A program made the translations under genes and the position numbers. 21,756 nucleotides of DNA from an uncultured Ruminococcus sp. (GTDB lineage Bacteria; Bacillota_A; Clostridia; Oscillospirales; Ruminococcaceae), in contig CAMOXW010000049.1 of the NCBI GenBank assembly GCA_946629405.1, positions 1 to 21,756 on the forward strand, read 5' to 3'. The number at the start of each line of letters is the position of its first letter. The first letter of the stretch is position 1. Of the stretch, positions 15,401 through 20,966 are shown piece after piece. The notes beneath the pieces are model-generated. The model ran no database searches. It had not been told where the DNA came from and saw nothing but the letters and a program-made list of their open reading frames with translations.

Positions 15401-15644
15401 TCAGAGATACAGCTTTGTTGACAACTCCGGCAATGTGATAATCTCTTTCGTTTCAGGAGCAGGCTCACCCGGACAGAATTGCACAAACTGCACAGCACAG
15501 TCAGGCGGTACAGTTTCCGGCGGTACAACAGTCAACGCACAGGCTGGCAATTACTCAGCGATCATTGGCGGCAAGCTTTCAGGTGCAACTCAGATAACTG
15601 CTTCTGCAAGCACTGGCGGCAGCTTCGGACCTGGCGGCCGTTGA
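12420..15644 (+). CDS. Secreted dockerin protein with two Cthe_2159-type carbohydrate-binding domains
   Basis: 1,074 residues from ATG 12420, ten bases after AAGGAG; the upstream TTG in frame at 12411 abuts that site and is rejected. The signal peptide covers about 1-32 (basic KKSSVKK, hydrophobic core, ASLAAEA). The dockerin is at about 40-107: loop 1 YGDANCDDQVNMADAVFIM, loop 2 NRGDGITNYDALSIQKY, a form seen in Ruminococcus. A short Asp/Pro linker leads to two Cthe_2159 (DUF4353) beta-helix domains (about 122-490 and 500-1074) with repeats such as DDLTIKGG, NDIKINGGVINV, DDGIHSDHTVNIG. The C-terminal domain is larger and Gly-rich and contains WGGGGMDGN. No sortase motif or lipobox is present, so cell attachment would go through the dockerin. 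It is divergent from, and shares operator design with, the VTC operon, whose lipoprotein has the same domain. Confidence 0.9.
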   Translation: MKKSSVKKIFAGISSACMIAAASIPAASLAAEAAETAGVVYGDANCDDQVNMADAVFIMQCVSNPDKYQFSAKGEDNADVYNRGDGITNYDALSIQKYKLGLITELPESVQQGNDDPDPVTETIYIHLNGNSVSVEGDNSGYTAVEGSKVTISHSGTYYIDGTLDDGQINVNIPDETVDAETVKLFLNGVNITGRSAPAILITNAENTSVNLVDGTENTISDGDTAYVDATGAVSGEAVIEAKDDLTIKGGDLGTGILNLTANTQDGIVCNNDIKINGGVINVNTLNSTDKTNGINGKTSLTVKAGTLTVDAEGDGIKSGKGNVAITGGSTTIKAGNDAVQSETTIDISAGTLVAGGDRGLTAATGVNITGGTVIATATDNQAEGVTSANQATMLLNCVADASNTDGCWKKANSINVGNLAASFSKKYAFVLISDASITAGNTYTLTNASTGATVTHTGDTADSFNVTNSVTTFNEVNPAGKDSGTTVTDPIVTTDGYTITLSGTSVQTNAPSDVASVSGGVVTINKEGVFAVSGSASGVQIVVDVDKTAYPNSVVELDLMGADITNTTTAPIYVASIGDEVQIVAKSGTVNTITDGTSHTQTYTDSDGNTNYVEGAVFARDDIKFKGTGTLTVNGNQDDAIVCKNDIKIYNGTINVNAVDDGIRGKDSVTIGDTTKSDGSAADNSNLRLTVKTTGSGDGIKATATDTATDKAYGVVTTNGGTIHITSYADGIQAEQEFIMNGGDLTISTYQGSSFTGTGASTGTTNPWGGGGMDGNSNKTDISAKGIKAVGLYDEAGTTWQSKGDITINGGNITIDSSDDCIHCGGTMNIYGGTYSLATADDGIHSDHTVNIGRTAANTFDDVQIFISKCYEGVEGPTINQNSGTVYIISGDDGYNAGGGADGSGSGNTGGPGWSQGTTSPSTAIAMNINGGFVCVNSANGDHDSFDSNGNIYLNGGYICANGQEPIDCGDGCSISYNGTSFITMTTGNTNLSQRYSFVDNSGNVIISFVSGAGSPGQNCTNCTAQSGGTVSGGTTVNAQAGNYSAIIGGKLSGATQITASASTGGSFGPGGR

Positions 15645-15682
15645 TCTGAAGAATAGAAAACATTGACATAACATCCTCTTAG

Positions 15683-15720
15683 GATACCCGCTGGAAGGCA
15701 CACCTGCGGGTATCTTTTTT
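15683..15720 (+). terminator. Intrinsic terminator of the dockerin gene
   Basis: GATACCCGC (15683-15691) pairs perfectly with GCGGGTATC (15706-15714) around a loop that holds a small AGG/CCT stem. Six Ts follow (15715-15720). It lies 38 bases after the stop. Confidence 0.93.
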
Positions 15721-15726
15721 GCTGCT

Positions 15727-15755
15727 GTAACACTTCCGGGCATTATGAATATAAT
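15727..15755 (+). promoter_or_regulatory. Promoter of the DUF11-repeat protein gene
   Basis: GTAACA (15727-15732, 4 of 6 matches), a 17-base spacer and a perfect TATAAT (15750-15755). The start point would be near 15762, directly at the base of a strong hairpin. Confidence 0.65.
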
Positions 15756-15762
15756 GTAGCGA

Positions 15763-15783
15763 GGGAGGGAAGGGCTCCCTCCC
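15763..15783 (+). other. 5'-terminal stem-loop of the DUF11 gene mRNA
   Basis: GGGAGGGA (15763-15770) pairs perfectly with TCCCTCCC (15776-15783) around AGGGC. It has no U-tract, and the Shine-Dalgarno GGAGG (15793-15797) follows ten bases later and stays free. A strong hairpin at the very 5' end of an mRNA usually protects it from decay. Confidence 0.65.
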
Positions 15784-15804
15784 CGTAAGAACGGAGGAAT
15801 AAAT

Positions 15805-16662
15805 ATGGCAACTTTCTATAATCAGGCAACCCTGTCCTTCAATGGTAACACACTAACGTCGAATATTACTACCGGTGAGATACTGGAGGTGCTTTCGGCT
15901 TCAAAGAACGCTGTGACCGCGACTTATTCTCCTGACAGCGTAACGGCATATATCATCAATATCATCAACAACGGTCAGGCTGATGCCGGAGGTATAACAG
16001 TAACCGACAATCTCGGTGAATATGAGACAGTTGAACGGGAATTACCGCTCACGCCACTCACATATATAGCGGGAAGCGTAAGTCTTTATGTCAACGGTGT
16101 AAAGCAGACTGCCCCCGAAGTTACGTCGGAGGCTCCGCTGACATTCAGCGGTATAAGTATACCTGCCGGCGGAAATGCAGCGCTAATATATCTTGCAAGA
16201 GTGAATCAGTACGCCCCCTACGGCGATGGAGCTTCGATAATTAATACCGCTGAGATAAGCGGAGCAGGTCTGACAGCACTTACGGTATCGGCGGCTATCA
16301 CACCGGTGACCGAGCCAGTTCTTGCGATAAGCAAGACACTTTCGCCGACGTCGGTCGAGGAAAGCGGTACAGTTACCTATACCTTCCTTATCCAGAACTC
16401 CGGAAGCACTGCTGCTGATGCTTCAATGGACATTATTTTCAGTGACACGTTCGACCCAGTTCTCAGCGGACTTGAGGCGACCTTCAACGGTACTGCGTGG
16501 ACAGAGGGCAGCGAGTACACCTACGATGAGGCTACAGGCGAATTCGTATCGACAGCGGGAGCAGTCACAGTTCCGGCAGCGACATACTCTCAGGATGCTG
16601 CTACCGGTGCATGGACAGTCCAGCCCGGCACAGCTACACTTGTTATCACAGGAACTATCTGA
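15805..16662 (+). CDS. DUF11-repeat protein without signal peptide
   Basis: 285 residues; ATG seven bases after GGAGG. It opens with MATFYNQATLSFNG, a start I recall from a family of small clostridial proteins. It contains two Ig-like beta-sandwich units of the DUF11 kind: the first at about 30-160 (SKNAVTATYSPDSVTAYIINI, DNLGEYETV, YIAGSVSLYVNG), the second at about 170-285 (ISKTLSPTSVEESGTVTYTF, IFSDTFDPVLSG). There are no cysteines, no signal peptide, no membrane helix and no sortase motif, although DUF11 modules normally sit on surface proteins. The Thr/Ser/Ala/Val-rich composition points to a structural protein. Export without a signal peptide, release by lysis, or a place in a spore layer are all open; none is shown here. 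Confidence 0.8.
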   Translation: MATFYNQATLSFNGNTLTSNITTGEILEVLSASKNAVTATYSPDSVTAYIINIINNGQADAGGITVTDNLGEYETVERELPLTPLTYIAGSVSLYVNGVKQTAPEVTSEAPLTFSGISIPAGGNAALIYLARVNQYAPYGDGASIINTAEISGAGLTALTVSAAITPVTEPVLAISKTLSPTSVEESGTVTYTFLIQNSGSTAADASMDIIFSDTFDPVLSGLEATFNGTAWTEGSEYTYDEATGEFVSTAGAVTVPAATYSQDAATGAWTVQPGTATLVITGTI

Positions 16663-16670
16663 CGTTAAGA

Positions 16671-16702
16671 AAAAAAGGGAGGGCGTCCGTGCCCTCCTTT
16701 TT
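16671..16702 (+). terminator. Intrinsic terminator of the DUF11 gene
   Basis: GGAGGGC (16678-16684) pairs with GCCCTCC (16691-16697) around GTCCGT, extended by A-run/T-run pairing. TTTTT (16698-16702) follows on the + strand and a matching A-run precedes it, so it may act in both directions. Confidence 0.9.
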
Positions 16703-16800
16703 CTATTTGCGGAAAACTTTCATCAAACTTTCGCAGAATTGTCACTGTTTATTTTCCTTTTTTTGATACACTTTCCATATATTTTTAGGAGGTGGTTTCT

Positions 16801-17268
16801 GTGTTTAGAAACGCAGGAGTAAAGCTGAAAGTGCTTGCAAAGGTGATGTTTTTTGTTTTATGGGGAGGAATTGCAATTGTGCTCCCAGTTATTGCAGAGG
16901 AGGGTGCGTTGTTATTACTTACAGTGCCGCTGGGATTTCTTATTGGCTGGTTGAGTACGCTTCTTACTTACGCATTCGGTGAGCTTTGTCAGAATGTTTA
17001 TGAGATAAACGAAATGATGCGCCGGAACAGTTCAGGTCCGCGGGCAGATAATACTGTCCCGTCGGCTCCATTGTCCGCGCCGGCACCCACGGATAACGAT
17101 ATGCTGCACCGGAACAGTTCAGGTCCGCAGGCAAGTTATTCTGTCACGTCGGCTCCCTTGTCCCCGTCGCCATCCACGGATAATGACACAGTCAAATGTC
17201 CTAATTGCGGAAGATCTATGTTAGTAAACTCTAAATATTGCGTAAACTGCAGAGCTATCACCCGCTGA
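16801..17268 (+). CDS. Two-helix membrane protein with C-terminal zinc ribbon
   Basis: 155 residues from GTG 16801, eight bases after AGGAGG (16787-16792). The GTG at 16792 overlaps that site and is rejected. After MFRNAGVKLK come two membrane helices (about 10-33 and 37-62), then a Ser/Pro linker made of two 29-residue copies that begin RNSSGP, and a zinc-ribbon end: CPNCGRSMLVNSKYCVNCRA, a C-X2-C, C-X2-C knuckle pair. Linker and ribbon should face the cytoplasm if both helices form a hairpin. I do not recognise the family beyond 'zinc-ribbon membrane protein'. It stands alone between two terminators. I find no clear promoter; the T-rich stretch before the Shine-Dalgarno site offers only weak candidates. 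Confidence 0.75.
   Translation: MFRNAGVKLKVLAKVMFFVLWGGIAIVLPVIAEEGALLLLTVPLGFLIGWLSTLLTYAFGELCQNVYEINEMMRRNSSGPRADNTVPSAPLSAPAPTDNDMLHRNSSGPQASYSVTSAPLSPSPSTDNDTVKCPNCGRSMLVNSKYCVNCRAITR
17022..17195 (+). repeat. 87-base tandem duplication inside the zinc-ribbon protein gene
   Basis: Two in-frame units of 87 bases (17022-17108 and 17109-17195), each starting CCGGAACAGTTCAGGTCCGC. Each encodes 29 residues, RNSSGP...SAPLS...TDND. The first 20 bases are identical and later parts have diverged mildly, so the duplication is fairly recent but not brand new. Confidence 0.85.
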
Positions 17269-17284
17269 GGCTCATTACAGAATA

Positions 17285-17317
17285 ACCGTTCCCAATTCTA
17301 CGGGGACGGTTTTTTTG
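17285..17317 (+). terminator. Intrinsic terminator of the zinc-ribbon protein gene
   Basis: ACCGTTCCC (17285-17293) pairs with GGGACGGT (17303-17310) with one bulged T, followed by a run of eight Ts (17310-17317). Confidence 0.88.
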
Positions 17318-17335
17318 TTAATTTCAAAAAAAGTA

Positions 17336-17364
17336 TTGGAATTGTCTGAAAAATGTGGTATAAT
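17336..17364 (+). promoter_or_regulatory. Promoter of the trmB operon
   Basis: TTGGAA (17336-17341), a 17-base spacer and TATAAT (17359-17364), with TG one base before the -10 (extended -10). It drives trmB and probably the two genes behind it. Confidence 0.75.
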
Positions 17365-17393
17365 AGAAATCAGTAAACTATCGGAGGAAAAAT

Positions 17394-18068
17394 ATGAGGA
17401 TAAGACATAAACCATGGGCAAAGCCTGAGCTTGAGGCTTGTCCGTTCTATATAGCGCAGCCGCAGGAGCAGAAGGGAAAGTGGTACAAGCTGTTCGATCA
17501 CCCTGAGCGTCCGCTTTATGTTGAGCTCGGCTGCGGAAAGGGAGGCTTTATCTCGCAGGCTGCACCGGCTCATCCGGAGATCAATTTCATTGCTATGGAC
17601 ATAAAGAACGAGATGCTCGTTCTTGCAAAGCGCAAGCTTGAGGCGGCTTATGCTGAGAATGGAGCTGCGCCGGACAACGTGAGGATAGCTATACAGAATA
17701 TTGAACGGCTTGAGCTTGCATGGGATGAAAACGACCGTGCTGACCGTATATACATAAATTTCTGCAATCCGTGGCCTAAGGGCAAGCACAAGAAGCGCAG
17801 GCTCACACATCCCCGGCAGCTTGTGAACTATAAGAAATTCCTGCGCGGTCAGCTATGGTTCAAGACTGACGATGATGAGCTTTTTGATGAATCGTTTGAG
17901 TATTTCGCGGAGGCTGGCTACAGGATAATCTATTCCACACGCGATCTTCATGCGGAAAGTCCGTATGAGAACTTCGTGACAGAACATGAAAAAATGTTCA
18001 CTGATGAAGGAAAAAACATCAAGTTTCTGATAGCTGAGCCTGTTGAGGAGGATAACAATGGAGTTTGA
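17394..18068 (+). CDS. trmB: tRNA (guanine-N7-)-methyltransferase
   Basis: 224 residues; ATG six bases after GGAGG. This SAM-dependent enzyme makes 7-methylguanosine at position 46 in the variable loop of tRNAs. The SAM site is ELGCGKGGF (about 44-52), followed by the acidic end of strand 2 in AMDIKNEM. The family's hallmark block is INFCNPWPKGKHKKRRLTHP, with a basic tRNA-binding run. The closing region has YSTRDLH and SPYENFVTEHE, where family members recognise tRNA and SAM. Length is typical. It is the first gene of a unit whose second gene overlaps its 3' end by 11 bases. Housekeeping; the link with the cohesin-like gene downstream is probably only positional. Confidence 0.95.
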   Translation: MRIRHKPWAKPELEACPFYIAQPQEQKGKWYKLFDHPERPLYVELGCGKGGFISQAAPAHPEINFIAMDIKNEMLVLAKRKLEAAYAENGAAPDNVRIAIQNIERLELAWDENDRADRIYINFCNPWPKGKHKKRRLTHPRQLVNYKKFLRGQLWFKTDDDELFDESFEYFAEAGYRIIYSTRDLHAESPYENFVTEHEKMFTDEGKNIKFLIAEPVEEDNNGV

Positions 18069-18273
18069 AAAGAATACAGGTAAGTTTTCATTCGGCTTCG
18101 GTACGATGACTGCTGCCGGTTCGGGAACAATAGATAAGGCTGTTGAAGCGCCGAAAAACGTTCGTACTAAGTATGACAAAAAGGTAATTGCAAAGAACGC
18201 GGCAAAGGCTGCTGTTCTGTCGGCTGCCGTCATATTCAAGCATAAGCGGAAGTCCCGGAAAAAGGGAAAGTAA
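18058..18273 (+). CDS. Small basic protein of unknown function
   Basis: 71 residues from ATG 18058, with GAGGAGG just upstream inside the trmB 3' end; the frame overlaps trmB by 11 bases, so it is coupled. The N-terminus is Gly/Thr-rich (FSFGFGTMTAAGSGT). The middle is Lys/Ala-rich with a short hydrophobic run (AAVLSAAVIF), too short for a sure membrane helix. The tail is strongly basic (KHKRKSRKKGK), as in nucleic-acid-binding or ribosome-associated peptides. I do not recognise a family. It is supported as a real gene by its ideal Shine-Dalgarno site, the overlap, and the next gene starting 20 bases later. Confidence 0.7.
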   Translation: MEFEKNTGKFSFGFGTMTAAGSGTIDKAVEAPKNVRTKYDKKVIAKNAAKAAVLSAAVIFKHKRKSRKKGK

Positions 18274-18293
18274 CGCTGTTCAGGGGGCAATAT

Positions 18294-19268
18294 ATGATAT
18301 ATGAAAAAGCAGCGGCAGTTCTCGTTGCAGGAGCGATGGCGGTATCGTCGGTTCAGGCGGCGTGCATAACTGCTGCGGACGACTCTGCTGCAAAGGCAGC
18401 GATAACTGTTGAAAGGTTCACCTTAACGCATGAAGAAGCTGAGGCGGGCAAGGTGCAGACTCTCAGCATTTCAGTTTCAGGAACTGAAGGAAAGTATTCC
18501 GCTCTGGGCTTTCATGTTTACTGGGACAGCGCTCTTACGCCGGTGAAAAATGCTGACGGAGAGATACTGACTAAGGGTGCTGCGATAAAGGGTATGGCGT
18601 GCGAGCAGACCGAGCTTGAAAACGGAGTATTCGTTACCGCTTCGTCAGGATATAACGACGGAAAGGACGGTATTCTGTTTACGCTTGACATGAAAATACC
18701 TTCTGTACTTCCGGAGGAGGACACTGACTATTTTGTAAGAGTAGTTTTTGAGGAGAACAGCAAAACCGGTGACGTTTTTATGAACTACGAGGAAGATGAG
18801 CAGGGGGCACTCATGCAGGAACAGATCATCAGCTCTCTGAAAGATGGAGGCATATCAGTGATCTCAGAAGTTGTCACAACGACAACTTCCACTACTACGA
18901 CCTCCACAGTAACCACTGCCAGATCTTCTGCCACAACTACCGTCACCGCAACCTCATCTGCTACAAAAAATACTACGACATCCTCAACTACCACAGCTCC
19001 GCAGCAGCCCGGGCTGAACATAGGAGACCTTGACAATAACGGAATAGTTATTGCTTCTGATGCGTCCTTGCTGCTTGTGCTGTATGCCGACCTTTCAGAC
19101 AATGGGCGTGATGTGACAGAGGACGATATATATGTCTGCGACGTCAACCGCAGCGGCAGGATAGAGGCCGGCGATGCGTCTATGATATTGACATACTATG
19201 CCGCGATATCAGGTGAGAATACTATGACCTTTCCGGAGTATCTGAAATCGAGAGGTGTAAAGATATAG
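18294..19268 (+). CDS. Secreted cohesin-like/dockerin protein (possible adaptor scaffoldin)
   Basis: 324 residues; ATG six bases after AGGGGG. The signal peptide spans about 1-28 (EKAAAVLVAGAMAVSSVQAACITAA). Residues about 36-190 form an Ig-like module resembling cohesin: an opening ITVERFTLTHEEAEAGKVQTLSISV, the GFHVYWDSALTPV strand pair, then DGILFTLDMKIPS and DYFVRVVFEE. A Thr-rich linker of about 45 residues follows, then a dockerin (about 244-308) with loops GDLDNNGIVIASDAS and CDVNRSGRIEAGDAS. A cohesin plus a C-terminal dockerin is the plan of small adaptor scaffoldins such as ScaC of R. flavefaciens. The dockerin call is firm; the cohesin call rests on general pattern and needs a profile search. 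It is the third gene after trmB, so its transcription is probably constitutive. Confidence 0.78.
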   Translation: MIYEKAAAVLVAGAMAVSSVQAACITAADDSAAKAAITVERFTLTHEEAEAGKVQTLSISVSGTEGKYSALGFHVYWDSALTPVKNADGEILTKGAAIKGMACEQTELENGVFVTASSGYNDGKDGILFTLDMKIPSVLPEEDTDYFVRVVFEENSKTGDVFMNYEEDEQGALMQEQIISSLKDGGISVISEVVTTTTSTTTTSTVTTARSSATTTVTATSSATKNTTTSSTTTAPQQPGLNIGDLDNNGIVIASDASLLLVLYADLSDNGRDVTEDDIYVCDVNRSGRIEAGDASMILTYYAAISGENTMTFPEYLKSRGVKI

Positions 19269-19284
19269 CAGGATTCTGCTGTCA

Positions 19285-19319
19285 GAAACCTTCGCGGGAA
19301 TTATTCCTGCGGAGGTTTC
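19285..19319 (+). other. Long hairpin without U-tract after the cohesin-like gene
   Basis: GAAACCTTCGCGGGAA (19285-19300) pairs with TTCCTGCGGAGGTTTC (19304-19319): 16 pairs with two G-U, loop TTA. No T-run follows on either strand. It starts 17 bases after the stop. It could block 3' exonucleases or be an old terminator. Confidence 0.65.
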
Positions 19320-19332
19320 ACAATAATATGAT

Positions 19333-19366
19333 AACAGGCTGATGCACGATCGTACATCAGCCTGTT
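19333..19366. terminator. Bidirectional terminator between convergent genes
   Basis: A perfect 12-pair stem AACAGGCTGATG (19333-19344) with CATCAGCCTGTT (19355-19366); the ten-base loop contains the self-complementary ACGATCGT. T-rich DNA follows on the + strand (TTTGTTG) and a weaker one on the minus strand. It sits between the genes ending at 19268 (+) and 19435 (minus). The remaining bases to 19434 show nothing else. Confidence 0.7.
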
Positions 19367-19434
19367 TGTTGATACCTTTTATAGCTGCTTTGATGAAGCT
19401 TCTGTATTCTGCAGCGGCAGATCTCTGATAATAC

Positions 19435-20052
19435 TCAGACCTTCACGAAATCGGAGGCGGGATGCTTGCATATCGGACAGATAAAGTCATCGGGAAGCTC
19501 CTCTCCGACGTACTCATAACCGCATATCGTGCAGCGCCAGATAGTCTGACCGTCGGGAGTTTTTCCGACTGCCTGCGGCTTGGGCTTGATATCGCTGAGG
19601 TAGTATTCATAGGTGCATGAGGGCTCACTGCTCAGGACTTGCATATCAGTAACATCGGCGATGAACATTGTATGCGTGCCGAGATCGAGGCTCATGACGA
19701 CCTTAGCTTCGAGCCATGCGTTAGTTCCCTCGGTGACGAATGCTCTGCCGTCAACTGAGCGGCTGAAGCTTGTGAATCCGGCAAATTTATCGACATCCCT
19801 GCCGGTCTGAAAGCCGAATCGTTTGAACAGGCTGAAACCGGCACTACGGCTTATGACGGAAACATTGAACTTGCCGGTATTCTGGATCATTTCGTGGGTG
19901 AAATTGCTCTTGTTGATTGTAACGCTTATACGATTAGGCTTAGAAGTGACCTGACAGACGGTATTTGTGATACAGCCGTTATCCTGACCGTCCATGAAGG
20001 CAGTGACGACGTACAGTCCGTAGCTTATCCTGTGCATAGCTTTTGAGTCCAT
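19435..20052 (-). CDS. Flavin reductase-rubredoxin fusion (high-molecular-weight rubredoxin type)
   Basis: 205 residues. Residues 1-155 are an FMN-binding flavin-reductase-like domain, with its opening 'ISYGLYVVTA' and the segment 'NGCITNTVCQVTSKPNRISVTINKSNFTHEMI' typical of the family; the 'GTHTMFIADV' stretch closes the core. After a Pro/Lys linker comes a rubredoxin module with Cys 174, 177, 192 and 195 (C-X2-C-X14-C-X2-C), the short-loop version found in rubrerythrins and in Hrb proteins. Hrb of acetogens passes electrons from NAD(P)H to flavodiiron proteins, which reduce oxygen or nitric oxide. A role in oxygen tolerance is therefore likely, although no flavodiiron or rubrerythrin gene is in the window. 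A perfect promoter lies upstream. Confidence 0.9.
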   Translation of the reverse strand: MDSKAMHRISYGLYVVTAFMDGQDNGCITNTVCQVTSKPNRISVTINKSNFTHEMIQNTGKFNVSVISRSAGFSLFKRFGFQTGRDVDKFAGFTSFSRSVDGRAFVTEGTNAWLEAKVVMSLDLGTHTMFIADVTDMQVLSSEPSCTYEYYLSDIKPKPQAVGKTPDGQTIWRCTICGYEYVGEELPDDFICPICKHPASDFVKV

Positions 20053-20089
20053 ATGCAGACCTCTTTTCTGTACAAAAATTTATAACAAC

Positions 20090-20118
20090 ATTATATCTTA
20101 TTTATAAAGAATTGTCAA
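20090..20118 (-). promoter_or_regulatory. Perfect SigA-type promoter of the flavin reductase-rubredoxin gene
   Basis: On the minus strand TTGACA (20118-20113), 17 bases, TATAAT (20095-20090), all consensus. The leader is about 30 bases and AGAGG precedes ATG 20052. The -35 begins five bases after the stop of the upstream dockerin gene, and no terminator separates them. Confidence 0.85.
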
Positions 20119-20122
20119 GAGG

Positions 20123-20956
20123 TCAGTATGAACTGTCAGCGTACATTATAAGTATCTGTGAGGCGTCGGAAGCAGTGATAAGGCCGTCACCGTTTACCTC
20201 TGCGGCGAGCTCTTCCTCAATGGTAAGACCGCTTGGATCGCCCGAGGAAAGGAATGTATAGGCAACAAGTACCTTTGAAGCGTCGGTAGCCTCGAGCTTC
20301 CCTGAGTTATTCACATCGCCGAGGTCGCGGTCAGAAACGCCGATAAACAGACTGGGAGCGTGATCGCCGGAGGGACGTATATCGCGTATCGGATTAGCAT
20401 ATGAGGCGCTTGAGATATCGCCCATATCGCCCTGACGGAAGTATACCTCATAGCGCCCTGAAGGGATGTCAGCAGGGAGCTCGATATCGAAGCAGGCGAG
20501 CGGATAGCTGTCTGTTGATTCGCCGGTAACTGCGAGCGGAGATGAGACAGTTGAAGGGTAGCTGACCGCCATATAGTTGTCTTCTTCGATGAATTTGAGA
20601 TTTATAGCAGAAGGGGACGTCCACTTTGAATATGGGCAGGCTCCGGCCGCTGTAATGGGATCAGTGAGGTTTGTGAGGCGGACGGAATCGCTGTCGCACT
20701 GCCATTTAGCATATAACATATTCGTAGCCTTTGGCTCGTCAAGATAGTATGCGCCGGCAGTGATCTTAGCGCCGTCCGGGAACTTATTGCGGTTCAGGTA
20801 GAGTCTTCCGGTCGGAAGTGAGGTAACGTTCTCAGCGGCTTCTGTACGGAAATAAAGAGTAGGCTCATAGGTCTCAGCATCGGCGGCGGAGCTCAGTGCA
20901 GCCGGAAACAGTGCTGAAAGCAGAAGTGCAGTAAGAGCTGCTGGTTTGTGTTTCAT
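20123..20956 (-). CDS. Secreted dockerin protein with unknown (cohesin-like?) N-terminal domain
   Basis: 277 residues from ATG 20956, with GAGGTG six bases upstream; the GTG at 20965 overlaps that site and is rejected. The signal peptide is about 1-27 (basic start, LTALLLSALFPAALSSAADAE). Residues 30-205 form an all-beta-looking domain (TLYFRTEAAENV, YYLDEPKATNMLYAKW, FDIELPADIPSGRYEVYF). It shares with cohesins a closing strand that follows an 'IPSG' turn, but I cannot assign it. The dockerin is at about 212-277: GDVNNSGKLEATDASKVLVAY, then AEVNGDGLITASDASQILIMY (Glu replaces the first Asp of loop 2). It starts 10 bases after the nucleosidase stop, so the two are co-transcribed. It would attach to a scaffoldin; its target is unknown. 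Confidence 0.85.
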   Translation of the reverse strand: MKHKPAALTALLLSALFPAALSSAADAETYEPTLYFRTEAAENVTSLPTGRLYLNRNKFPDGAKITAGAYYLDEPKATNMLYAKWQCDSDSVRLTNLTDPITAAGACPYSKWTSPSAINLKFIEEDNYMAVSYPSTVSSPLAVTGESTDSYPLACFDIELPADIPSGRYEVYFRQGDMGDISSASYANPIRDIRPSGDHAPSLFIGVSDRDLGDVNNSGKLEATDASKVLVAYTFLSSGDPSGLTIEEELAAEVNGDGLITASDASQILIMYADSSY

Positions 20957-20966
20957 AGTTATCACC

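Noticed and set aside
16714..16732. AAACTTTC repeated with an 11-base period before the zinc-ribbon gene
   Set aside because: The spacing resembles an OmpR-type site, but no -10 lies at a suitable distance behind it, so there is too little to call an operator.
17022..17195. CRISPR-like or satellite repeat
   Set aside because: Only two in-frame coding units with no unique spacers, so it is a gene-internal duplication.
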